A stretch of 21,769 nucleotides of DNA from JAAELZ01 sp965209105. GTDB lineage: Bacteria; Pseudomonadota; Gammaproteobacteria; Arenicellales; Poriferihabitantaceae. The stretch covers positions 1 through 21,769 of the forward strand of contig CBDBQB010000023.1 of assembly GCA_965209105.1 (NCBI GenBank), read 5' to 3'. This document shows positions 7,801-16,248 of the stretch, piece after piece; the stretch's first letter is position 1; every line of letters begins with the position of its first letter. Below the pieces are notes generated by a model, which did not search any database, was not told the DNA's origin, and saw only the letters and a program-made list of their open reading frames with translations. The translations under genes and the position numbers were made by a program.

Positions 7801-8034
7801 AGATCTCAGCATACCCACTGCGCATGAAAATATGCCGAAAAAACTCGCTTGAAATGCTCATTTATGACTATAAACTGCGCTTTTTTGCACATTTTTGCCT
7901 AGCCTTTTCTGCGCTCGTAAGCTTATGCTGAGTTCTCGCCTAATAAATTGTGGCTTGAGCAACCGACGCTTGCCGGCTGCTTCTGGCTTAACTGGCCTTG
8001 ACCACTTTCCAAAAAATTTAACGGAGTATTTCTA
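7801..8034 (+). other. gcvH-gcvP intergenic leader with imperfect hairpin
   Basis: This 234-base gap is long for the middle of a gcv operon. No open frame of note is seen. An imperfect hairpin lies at 7957-7982: about eight pairs plus one mismatch around an eight-base loop (acgcttgc), without a T run after it. A nine-base inverted pair, CTCAGCATA at 7805-7813 and TATGCTGAG at 7924-7932, encloses 110 bases. T-rich patches occur at 7881-7886. It could hold an internal promoter, an attenuator or a processing site. I see no match to the glycine riboswitch core. Confidence 0.4.
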
Positions 8035-10899
8035 GTGCCCCAGCCTTTTTCCGCTCGACATCTTGGCCCCAACGCTGACGAAAAACAACAAATGCTGAAG
8101 GCGCTCGGCTTAGAGTCGATTGATCAGCTGATTGATCAAACCGTTCCGGCTTCTTTACCACGCGCGGGCGAACCTAAATTGGGCAAAACACTTAGCGAAG
8201 AAGGTGCACTAAAGACCCTCACCAGCCTAGCGGATTTAAACAACCTTAAGATTTCTATGATCGGCTGTGGCTATCACGGTACGCGACTGCCCGCGGTGAT
8301 TCGACGCAACGTACTAGAAAACCCTGATTGGTACACTGCCTATACGCCTTATCAGCCCGAAATCAGTCAGGGTCGACTTGAAGCCTTGATGATCTTTCAG
8401 CAGATGGTCATGGATTTAACCGGAATGGAGATTGCCAATGCTTCACTACTTGATGAAGCGACGGCAGCCGCGGAAGCAATGGCAATGTCGAAGCGACTAT
8501 CAAAAAATAAAAGCTCGGTCTATTTTGTAGATCAAGACGCCCACCCCCAAACCATCCGTGTCATGCAAACGCGCGCTGAGCCAATGGGCATCAGCCTTAT
8601 TATCGGCAACCCTGCGAGCGAGTTAGTCAATCATGATGTGTTCGGTGCCTTGTTCCAATACCCAAGTTCAACGGGCGCCATTGTTGACTATCGTGAACAA
8701 ATCAGCGCGCTACACTCAAACAAGGGAATGGCCACCCTCGCCGCAGATATCATGGCGCTGGCATTGATTACATCGCCCGCTGAACTCGGCGCGGATATCG
8801 CCATTGGGAGCACTCAGCGCTTTGGTGTGCCCATGGGCTATGGCGGACCGCACGCTGCTTATTTCGCCACACTTGATGCGCACAAGCGATCCGTGCCCGG
8901 CAGGCTCATCGGCCTATCTATCGACAGCCATGGCCGGCCTGCTTATCGCATGGCGCTGCAAACGCGTGAGCAACATATCCGTCGCGAAAAAGCGACCAGC
9001 AATATCTGTACCTCGCAAGCCCTACTTGCGATAATCGCGGCCTTGTACTGCGTTTATCACGGCAAAGATGGGATTCAGCACATTGCAGGGCGGATTAATC
9101 AGCTGACACGGATATTGGCAGATAAGCTCATCCAAATAGACGTTAAATTGGTTCACCCGCACTATTTCGACACCCTGCTCTTACACGTTCCTGGCCAGGC
9201 GAAAAAAGCGGTTAAAGCGGCATTACAACAAAACGTCAATATCCGATATGTTGATAAAAATCATGTCAGCGTCACCTTGGATGAGACCCATGATGAATCA
9301 CATATCGAGAACCTTGTCGATGCCTTTGCGTCACCTTTCCGAGGTTCATCGGATATTATCGACAACCAAACCCCCACACAAAGCCTGCCGGAAAACCTGA
9401 TTCGGAAAACGCCATACTTTACCCACGCCGTATTTAACGAGCACCGCAACGAAACCTCAATGATGCGCTTTCTACGGGGATTGGCTCGAAAGGACATTAC
9501 ACTTGCTCGCTCCATGATCCCGCTGGGGTCTTGTACGATGAAACTCAACTCGGCGACTGAAATGGATTCCGTGTCGAATCCAAATTTTGCTGCCTTGCAT
9601 CCCTTCGTACCGCTGAACCAAGCCAAGGGTTATCGTATAATTATCCAAGATTTATGTGACGATCTCTGTGAGATTACCGGCTACGATGCCTTTTCCATGC
9701 AGCCAAACGCGGGTTCTCAAGGTGAATTTGCAGGCCTGCTTTCGATTCGCAGCTATCATCACTCGCGCGGAGATTCGAATCGGAATATTTGTTTAATCCC
9801 GTCCTCTGCGCACGGCACAAACCCTGCCAGCGCGGTTATGGCGGGCATGAAAGTTGTGATCATAAACTGTGATGACGAAGGCAATATTGATTTCCAGGAT
9901 CTCACGCAAAAGGTGGAAACCCACAGCGCCAATTTAGCCGCGTTGATGATTACCTATCCATCAACCTATGGTGTGTTTGAAGCGACTGTTGAAGAGGTTT
10001 GCCAGCTCATTCATAATCACGGTGGACAAGTCTATTTAGATGGCGCAAACCTCAATGCGATGATCGGCTTAATTCGCCCGGGCGATTTAGGCGCCGATGT
10101 GTCGCATTTAAATTTACACAAAACCTTTGCCATTCCACATGGTGGTGGTGGACCGGGCATGGGACCCATTGGTGTTAAGAAACACCTTGCGCCTTTTCTA
10201 CCCGATCATGTATTGGTTAAAAACGTAAATCCACACCCCAACGCCCAACCCTTAGGCAGTGTATCCGCAGCCCCGTGGGGCTCGCCCTTGGTGCTCACGA
10301 TTTCGTGGGCCTATATTAAAATGCTGGGTGGCGCAGGCTTAACGCAAGCGACAAAAATGGCGATATTAAGCTCAAATTACATCGCAACTGCTTTAAGCGA
10401 TCACTATCCGGTGCGATATACTGGCGAAAAGGGTCGCGTCGCACACGAATGTATTGTGGATTGCTCGGCATTTAAAGAGAGCTGCGGCGTGATGGTTGAG
10501 GATATCGCCAAACGCTTGATGGATTACGGCTTCCATTCACCGACCATGTCTTGGCCGGTTCACGATTCGCTGATGATCGAGCCGACTGAGAGTGAACCTA
10601 AATCAGAACTGGACCGATTTATCGCCGCGATGATTGGCATTCGAGAAGAAATCGCTGAAATTGAGTCGGGCAAGATGGACAAAGAAAATAATCCACTGAA
10701 AAATGCGCCGCACAGCACCGAACTCATCGATTCAGATGAATGGCCATTCTCTTATACTCGTCAGCAAGCATTTTTTCCGGCTCCTGAAAGTAAATATAAC
10801 AAATACTGGCCACCGGTCGGACGCATTGATAATATCTACGGCGACAAAAATTTGCACTGTAGCTGCCCCAGTCCAGAAGATTATGCAGATGACACTTAA
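8035..10899 (+). CDS. gcvP: Glycine dehydrogenase (decarboxylating), P protein
   Basis: GcvP is the pyridoxal-phosphate enzyme that decarboxylates glycine and loads the aminomethyl group onto lipoyl-GcvH. It is the long single-chain form at 954 residues (E. coli 957), carrying both the N-terminal and C-terminal halves that are separate proteins in some bacteria. Visible marks are the N-terminal FSARHLGPNADE, IGCGYHGT, the PLP lysine K696 in LHKTF followed by the glycine-rich IPHGGGGPGMGPIG, SAAPWGSP and the tail SYTRQQAFFPAP. The start is GTG at 8035 with GGAG eleven bases upstream (8023-8026). It is intact; lipA starts 12 bases after its stop. Confidence 0.98.
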   Translation: MPQPFSARHLGPNADEKQQMLKALGLESIDQLIDQTVPASLPRAGEPKLGKTLSEEGALKTLTSLADLNNLKISMIGCGYHGTRLPAVIRRNVLENPDWYTAYTPYQPEISQGRLEALMIFQQMVMDLTGMEIANASLLDEATAAAEAMAMSKRLSKNKSSVYFVDQDAHPQTIRVMQTRAEPMGISLIIGNPASELVNHDVFGALFQYPSSTGAIVDYREQISALHSNKGMATLAADIMALALITSPAELGADIAIGSTQRFGVPMGYGGPHAAYFATLDAHKRSVPGRLIGLSIDSHGRPAYRMALQTREQHIRREKATSNICTSQALLAIIAALYCVYHGKDGIQHIAGRINQLTRILADKLIQIDVKLVHPHYFDTLLLHVPGQAKKAVKAALQQNVNIRYVDKNHVSVTLDETHDESHIENLVDAFASPFRGSSDIIDNQTPTQSLPENLIRKTPYFTHAVFNEHRNETSMMRFLRGLARKDITLARSMIPLGSCTMKLNSATEMDSVSNPNFAALHPFVPLNQAKGYRIIIQDLCDDLCEITGYDAFSMQPNAGSQGEFAGLLSIRSYHHSRGDSNRNICLIPSSAHGTNPASAVMAGMKVVIINCDDEGNIDFQDLTQKVETHSANLAALMITYPSTYGVFEATVEEVCQLIHNHGGQVYLDGANLNAMIGLIRPGDLGADVSHLNLHKTFAIPHGGGGPGMGPIGVKKHLAPFLPDHVLVKNVNPHPNAQPLGSVSAAPWGSPLVLTISWAYIKMLGGAGLTQATKMAILSSNYIATALSDHYPVRYTGEKGRVAHECIVDCSAFKESCGVMVEDIAKRLMDYGFHSPTMSWPVHDSLMIEPTESEPKSELDRFIAAMIGIREEIAEIESGKMDKENNPLKNAPHSTELIDSDEWPFSYTRQQAFFPAPESKYNKYWPPVGRIDNIYGDKNLHCSCPSPEDYADDT

Positions 10900-10911
10900 A
10901 GACTTATAGAA

Positions 10912-11870
10912 ATGAATAAATCTCCCATTATTCAGGGTGAAAAACTGCGCGGCGAGGCAAAAACTGCGCGCATTCCGGTCAAGATTATTCCCCAGCCCAA
11001 AGCGCAAATATTGCGCAAACCCAGTTGGATTCGAGCAAGCTTCCCGGGCTCTCCCGAAGTGATCGCGCTTAAAAAAGTACTGCGCGAAAACAAGCTCAAA
11101 ACGGTCTGCGAAGAAGCCGCTTGCCCAAATCTGGGAGAGTGCTTTAAAAAGGCACAGCGACTTTTCTAGTAATGGGTGATATCTGCACGCGACGCTGTCC
11201 ATTTTGCGATGTCGCGCACGGTAGACCCAATCCTTTAGACGTCAATGAACCCGCGCAGTTGGCCAAAACCATTGCGCAAATGGGTTTGCAGTATGTCGTT
11301 ATCACCTCCGTTAACCGCGATGATTTGCGCGACGGTGGCGCAGAACACATCATGCAGTGCGTCAAGGCAACCCGCGAAGCCAGCCCCAAGATCAGAATTG
11401 AAATTCTCACGCCTGATTTTCGTGGGCGAACGCGCGACAAGGCGCTGGATATCCTGGCTGAGAATCCACCCGATGTTTTTAATCACAATCTAGAAACTGT
11501 GCCGCGTTTATATAAACAAGCGCGACCAGGCGCGGACTATGTCGTTTCGCTGGAACTGTTGCTGAACGTGAAATCAACCATGCCAGGCATTCCGACCAAA
11601 TCGGGCATTATGTTGGGCTTGGGAGAAACCACAGAAGAAGTGATTCAAACGCTCAGAGACATGCGCGAGTATGGCATCAACATGCTCACGTTGGGCCAGT
11701 ATTTGCAGCCGAGCAAGCATCATTTAGCCGTCGAAAAATACTACACCCCTGAAGAATTCGAGCAACTTAAAATTATCGCTGAAGATTTGGGCTTTGAGAA
11801 CGTCGCGTCGGGTGCGATGGTGCGCTCATCCTATCATGCGGATTTACAGGCTGAAAAAGCGCTGGGCTAG
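10912..11870 (+). pseudogene. lipA: Lipoyl synthase gene interrupted by a single-base frameshift
   Basis: LipA is a radical-SAM enzyme that inserts two sulfurs into octanoyl groups on GcvH and 2-oxoacid dehydrogenases. The first part (10912-11169) encodes PIIQGEKLRGEAKTARIPVK and the auxiliary-cluster ligands C66, C71, C77 (CEEAACPNLGEC), then runs into TAG after K80. The second frame, from about 11151 to 11870, carries GTATFLVMGDICTRRCPFC with the radical-SAM CxxxCxxC, and ends with the conserved RSSYHAD. The join is at TTT followed by five A (11146-11150); a sixth A gives K-K-G-T-A-T-F-L-V-M-G-D and a normal protein of 319 residues. Everything else looks intact, so a sequencing or assembly error in the A run is as likely as a true mutation. 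Neither part could work alone. Confidence 0.9.
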
Positions 11871-11910
11871 ACCCACATTAGCGCTTCCCTGAAAGCGTGC
11901 GAAATATAAT

Positions 11911-11939
11911 TTCTGCGCAGAAGCTCAGCTCGCGAGCTG
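11911..11939. terminator. Two adjacent palindromes at the lipA/acnA convergence
   Basis: TTCTGCGCAGAA (11911-11922) and CAGCTCGCGAGCTG (11926-11939) are both perfect palindromes. The second overlaps the last codons and stop of acnA. An additional CGCTT/AAGCG stem lies at 11882-11897. Placed between convergent genes they may help end transcription both ways, but stems are short and there is no strong T run, so a terminator role is only suggested. Confidence 0.35.
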
Positions 11940-14585
11940 CCGCAAAACATAGTGCAGAATACCACCGTGTTCGAAGTACTCCCACTCTTTGGGTGTGTCG
12001 ATTCGTACATCTGCGATGAATGTTTTCTCGTCACCTGCCGCCGAGGTCACACGAAGTGTTACCTCTTTCGCACCGACGACCACGCCTTCCACAGTGTAGG
12101 TTTCGGTGCCGTCTAGCCCCAGTGATTCACGGCTATCGCCAGCCTTAAACTGCAATGGCAGCACCCCCATTCCAACGAGATTGGAGCGGTGAATGCGTTC
12201 AAAACTTTCAACGATCACGGCTTTAACGCCGAGCAGATTAACCCCTTTGGCGGCCCAATCGCGTGAAGAACCCGTGCCATATTCTTGGCCCCCAATAATG
12301 ATAAGCGGGGTATTTTCTTCGCGATATTGTTCCGCGGCGTGAAAAATGCTCATCACTTCACCGCTGGGTTGATGCGTGGTCCATCCACCCTCGGTACCGG
12401 GCGCTAATTCATTGCGTAAGCGAATGTTGGCAAAGGTTCCGCGCATCATCACTTCATGATTACCGCGGCGCGAGCCGTATGAGTTAAATTCAGATGGATC
12501 GATTCCCGCTTCTGACAAAAATGCCCCCGCCGGCGAATCCGCTTGAATGGCACCCGCAGGTGAAATATGGTCAGTCGTGATTGAATCGCCTAAACGCGCT
12601 AACACGCGTGCGCCTATGATATCGCCAAAGCCCGGCGGAATTGCCGTGATGCCCTCAAAATAAGGAGGTTGTTGGATGTACGTGGAATCCGCTTGCCAGT
12701 TAAAAAGATTGGATTCGGTTGTTTGAACCGCTTGCCAATGTGCATCCCCCTTAAACACATCTTTATATTTTTCCAAGAACAACTCGCGCGAAAGTGCCGC
12801 TTCAATCGCGGTATTTACCTCAGCTTGGCTTGGCCAAATATCCTTAAGGTAAACGTCCTGACCATCCGAGCCCTGCCCCAATGGCTCAGTCGTAATGTCA
12901 ACGCTGGTGCTACCCGCCAAGGCATAGGCCACCACTAGGGGCGGGGAAGCCAGAAAATTCATTTTTACTTCAGAATGGATCCGACCTTCAAAATTTCGAT
13001 TGCCCGACAAGACGGAACTCACCACCAAATCTGACTTATGTATCGCTTCAACCACAGGTTCAGGTAGCGGCCCTGAATTACCGATACAGGTGGTACAACC
13101 ATAGCCCACCACATTAAATCCTAAGGCAGAGAGAGGCTCGATTAAATCGGCATTTTTAAGATACTCGGTGACCACACGAGAACCCGGTGCCAAAGACGTT
13201 TTTACCCAAGGCTTAACACTTAAACCACGCTCAACCGCATTCTTCGCCAGTAAGCCCGAAGCCATAATAACACTGGGGTTCGAGGTATTGGTGCAAGAGG
13301 TGATGGCAGCGATAACGATATCACCATCGTGCATGTCGACATCTTGTCCGTTAATGACCGTTGCAGCACTGCGCGGAATATCGCTGCCTGACATTTCAGA
13401 TTGCGCGGCCAGAATGGCTGATTTCGCGTTTTTCAAATCAATTCGATCTTGCGGTCGCTTAGGGCCAGCAATGCTCGGTTCAACCCTCGACAAATCAAGG
13501 CTTAAGGTATCCGAATACTCAGCTTCCACTGCGCCGGTACCGCGAAACATGCCCTGTGCTTTCGCATAGGCTTCGACTAATGCGATCTGCTCTTCGCTTC
13601 GACCCGATAAATATAAATAATCGAGTGCTGCCTGATCAATCGGGAAAATACCGCAAGTTGCTCCGTATTCCGGTGCCATATTGGCAATGGTGGCTTGATC
13701 CGCCAGAGATAAATCATCCAGCCCATCACCGTAAAACTCTACAAATTTCCCGACTACACCGCGCTTGCGTAACATTTCAACGATGGTTAACACCAAATCC
13801 GTCGCCGTGACCCCTTCGCGTAGCGCGCCTGATAATTTAAACCCGACGACCTGCGGAATCAGCATTGTGATCGCTTGTCCGAGCATCGCAGCTTCGGCCT
13901 CTATCCCCCCAACTCCCCAGCCTAACACGCCGACTCCGTTAATCATTGTGGTGTGTGAATCTGTACCCACCACTGTGTCGGGATAAACGCTGAATGAACC
14001 ATCCGCTTGCGCGCGCTTGAATACCACTTGCGCTAAATTTTCCAAATTGACTTGATGTACGATCCCGGTAGAAGGCGGCACGACTCGAAAATCCTTAAAT
14101 GCGCTTTGCCCCCATTTTAAAAATGCGTAACGCTCAGCATTGCGCTCATACTCCCGTTCGGTATTTTGTTCCAATGCCAAATTCGTACCGAAATTATCAA
14201 CCATCACGGAATGATCAATCACCAGATCTGCCGGACTCAAAGGATTAATCTTATCGGGGTCTCCGCCCAGCGCTTGCATCGCATCGCGCATGGCAGCCAG
14301 ATCAACCACGGCGGGTACGCCCGTGAAATCTTGCATCAATACGCGCGCGGGTGTAAATGCAATTTCAATACTCGGCTCAGCTTTTGCCTCCCAATTCGCT
14401 AAAGCTAGAATATGCTCGCGTGTAACATTCTCCCCATCTTCATGGCGCAGCAAATTCTCCAGTAATATTTTAAGCGAATACGGTAATCGCGAAAGTTTCG
14501 CCTCGTCTGCCAAGGCTTCCAACGAATGATAGTGATAAGACTGTCCATTTACATCAAGCGTGGTTTCTGAGCCGAAGGAATTCAT
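11925..14585 (-). CDS. acnA: Aconitate hydratase A
   Basis: Aconitase interconverts citrate and isocitrate in the TCA cycle using a [4Fe-4S] cluster. The 886-residue protein is the AcnA/IRP1-like type (E. coli AcnA 891), as shown by SRLPYSLKILLENLLRHED, VLMQDFTGVPAVVDLAAMRDA near the N-terminus and the C-terminal swivel domain (GSRRGNHEVMMRGTFAN, GQEYGTGSSRDWAAKG, SFERIHRSNLVGMGVLPLQF). The cluster cysteines are C431 (TSCTNTSNPSV), C497 and C500 (GYGCTTCIGNSG). The ATG at 14585-14583 is preceded by AAGAAAG. It is intact, stands alone on its strand and is convergent with lipA. Confidence 0.98.
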   Translation of the reverse strand: MNSFGSETTLDVNGQSYHYHSLEALADEAKLSRLPYSLKILLENLLRHEDGENVTREHILALANWEAKAEPSIEIAFTPARVLMQDFTGVPAVVDLAAMRDAMQALGGDPDKINPLSPADLVIDHSVMVDNFGTNLALEQNTEREYERNAERYAFLKWGQSAFKDFRVVPPSTGIVHQVNLENLAQVVFKRAQADGSFSVYPDTVVGTDSHTTMINGVGVLGWGVGGIEAEAAMLGQAITMLIPQVVGFKLSGALREGVTATDLVLTIVEMLRKRGVVGKFVEFYGDGLDDLSLADQATIANMAPEYGATCGIFPIDQAALDYLYLSGRSEEQIALVEAYAKAQGMFRGTGAVEAEYSDTLSLDLSRVEPSIAGPKRPQDRIDLKNAKSAILAAQSEMSGSDIPRSAATVINGQDVDMHDGDIVIAAITSCTNTSNPSVIMASGLLAKNAVERGLSVKPWVKTSLAPGSRVVTEYLKNADLIEPLSALGFNVVGYGCTTCIGNSGPLPEPVVEAIHKSDLVVSSVLSGNRNFEGRIHSEVKMNFLASPPLVVAYALAGSTSVDITTEPLGQGSDGQDVYLKDIWPSQAEVNTAIEAALSRELFLEKYKDVFKGDAHWQAVQTTESNLFNWQADSTYIQQPPYFEGITAIPPGFGDIIGARVLARLGDSITTDHISPAGAIQADSPAGAFLSEAGIDPSEFNSYGSRRGNHEVMMRGTFANIRLRNELAPGTEGGWTTHQPSGEVMSIFHAAEQYREENTPLIIIGGQEYGTGSSRDWAAKGVNLLGVKAVIVESFERIHRSNLVGMGVLPLQFKAGDSRESLGLDGTETYTVEGVVVGAKEVTLRVTSAAGDEKTFIADVRIDTPKEWEYFEHGGILHYVLRQLAS

Positions 14586-15156
14586 AAGTCTTTCTTATAG
14601 TAAATAGTTAATTTATAATTATACCTCGAGACCTTTGTATAACTAAAGTGCAAAGGAAAATGAAATACTGTTTTCAAGGTTTTTAGAATAAAATTAAGTG
14701 TGCTCTCGGACGATTGCGCGACATTTAGGCAAAAAGATCGGTAATTATTAGGCTTTTCGTCTTGTGCTGTAGTCGTGCAGAGATCTCAGCTAATATCATT
14801 ATTATTCGTGATTATTAACAGACCCCAATTCTTGGCATATTCCGTGATGGTACCTCTTTAAGATTAAATATATTTGGTCCCTTATGTATCGTGAAGAATA
14901 CAAGGTTGAAATATCTGTCCTTTGGTATTTAAACAAACCTTCCAAAGTGCTCATTTGAGCGCGCAGGACTAAATCATAGCGCCATAAATAATTCCAAAAA
15001 AAGAACGATATAGCTCACCATTGATGAGAAACTAACGCCAATTTAACACATCAAACAACAATATTGATTCGTTGGTAATCGCAAGTTTACCCGCCCACCA
15101 AATGGAATTCAAAGAGAACGAACAAACTCCTTTAGAACAAACCTGTCAATCAACCG
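14586..15156. other. 571-base AT-rich intergenic region
   Basis: Apart from the acnA promoter at its left end I see no convincing gene, tRNA or known riboswitch. The stretch is clearly AT-richer than the acnA side. It contains a short hairpin GCTCA-TT-TGAGC at 14949-14960 and AT-rich tracts around 14800-14820 and 14863-14875. At the right end a 20-codon frame, ATG 15102 to TAA 15164, overlaps the next gene's start. The promoter of the SGNH/MBOAT pair should lie here, but I cannot locate it. Confidence 0.5.
14618..14646 (-). promoter_or_regulatory. Probable acnA promoter
   Basis: Reading toward acnA, a consensus TATAAT -10 (complement of 14618-14623) lies 32 bases before the ATG. The hexamer 17 bases upstream, TTAGTT (complement of 14641-14646), is a poor -35. 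A six-base inverted pair, CCTTTG at 14632-14637 and CAAAGG at 14651-14656, spans the -35 region and could be an activator or repressor site. Assignment is by sequence and position only. Confidence 0.5.
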
Positions 15157-16248
15157 TTGGCTAAACAACAAGGCATTCGAGTATTTTTATGCTTCGTGTT
15201 CCTGTGCATTATCACAGAAGCGACTTTTATGGCCTTTGGGCCTCGACTTGAGCTTGTTGCCAATCCAACCCGGAACGAAACACAAAAGAGAAATTGGCCA
15301 GAATACCTGACTGATTCAGTTAGGAATAACAAGGAAGATTTACTTGTATATATCAGCAATTCACAGGCAGTCGGCACGGAAATCAGAGACAGTTCGGCTA
15401 TTTATCCTAGCTTTGTTCGCAGTAAAATGGCGCAGTCTAATCCTAATGTAAGAATGGAAAACTGGTCTGTTTCGGGATTAACTGCTGAGCACATAGAGCT
15501 ATTAGTATTACAAGCACAACAGCGCAATGCGAAATATTTAGTATTGGCTGTTTCCATGTTGAACTTTGACTCCCTAAGGAATTATCGGTTTAACACGGAT
15601 TCTACCGATATCAATTTATTGGTGGGCAAACCCTCTTTTTGGCTGGCATTGACCGATACATTTATCGGTCAATACGTCGACTGGGATGCTAAAATTTCAC
15701 GTCTATTTCACCTTTATAGTCAAGCATTTCGCGCCAAAATATATGCATTTGACTTAGCCGCTGAAAAAATAGAAAGAAAATGGCATCAACCTTTATTTGG
15801 TCACGTTAGAACGCGCGACGCCTTGAAAAGTATCAAGCAGCTTGCGCCAGAAAGCGCGGCTGAAATAGAGGTGGAAGCATTTAGATTGACTAATCGAATG
15901 ACCACTTCAATGTGGCGAAAGTCTTTTCAGATTAGTAATGAACCTAGATTAAAGGCGGTGTATAGCAAACTTAGAACACGGCTAAAGAAAAGCGGCATCA
16001 AGCTTGTTTGGATATGGGTGCCGGTGGGTAGAAATGCCGATAATTTAGAGGCAGTGTCGGGCCAGCAAGAGATAGTGGATACTCACTGTCAAGGTGTTCG
16101 GCTAGATGGTTGGATATGTGAAGACTTAAGCCAAGCACTCGAGCAATCTTTATTTATCCCCTCAATTTTTTCCAGCCATTTGACACTGGAAGGCCATCGA
16201 GCACTGGCCAGAATAATTTCTCCGATATTGCAGCGTGCTATTTACTAG
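15157..16248 (+). CDS. Membrane-anchored SGNH-hydrolase-like protein (MBOAT partner)
   Basis: A 363-residue protein with one N-terminal membrane segment (VFLCFVFLCIITEATFMAF) and a large domain facing the periplasm. VYISNSQAVG (S69 followed by Q) resembles block I of DltD/AlgX/AlgJ-type SGNH proteins, and SSHLTLEGHRALA (H341) resembles the terminal histidine block; the usual Asp two or three residues before that His is not seen. It overlaps the MBOAT gene by 14 bases. Such pairs move acyl groups across the membrane (MBOAT) and onto a glycan (SGNH), so O-acylation of a surface polysaccharide is inferred; the substrate is unknown. The start is TTG 15157, the earliest in this frame after a stop, without a ribosome binding site. 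A 20-codon ATG frame at 15102 overlaps it, leaving a frameshifted longer N-terminus possible. Confidence 0.8.
   Translation: MAKQQGIRVFLCFVFLCIITEATFMAFGPRLELVANPTRNETQKRNWPEYLTDSVRNNKEDLLVYISNSQAVGTEIRDSSAIYPSFVRSKMAQSNPNVRMENWSVSGLTAEHIELLVLQAQQRNAKYLVLAVSMLNFDSLRNYRFNTDSTDINLLVGKPSFWLALTDTFIGQYVDWDAKISRLFHLYSQAFRAKIYAFDLAAEKIERKWHQPLFGHVRTRDALKSIKQLAPESAAEIEVEAFRLTNRMTTSMWRKSFQISNEPRLKAVYSKLRTRLKKSGIKLVWIWVPVGRNADNLEAVSGQQEIVDTHCQGVRLDGWICEDLSQALEQSLFIPSIFSSHLTLEGHRALARIISPILQRAIY

Noticed and set aside
7801..7810. AGATCTCAGC occurring at both 7801 and 14780
   Set aside because: A single ten-base match in unrelated contexts is compatible with chance and neither flank is shared.
7801..8034. 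Glycine riboswitch in the gcv cluster
   Set aside because: I could not see the conserved aptamer core or a tandem arrangement, and the location inside the operon is unusual. Not reported as a riboswitch.
11143..11152. Programmed -1 frameshifting in lipA as the explanation
   Set aside because: In the reading phase present the heptamer is T-AAA-AAG, not the efficient A-AAA-AAG type. I saw no obvious stimulatory stem, and LipA homologues are not known to be frameshifted. Kept only as a remote option.
13168..13569. Long antisense frames over acnA and other large genes
   Set aside because: They lie inside conserved genes on the other strand, have no recognisable domains and reflect codon-bias shadows.
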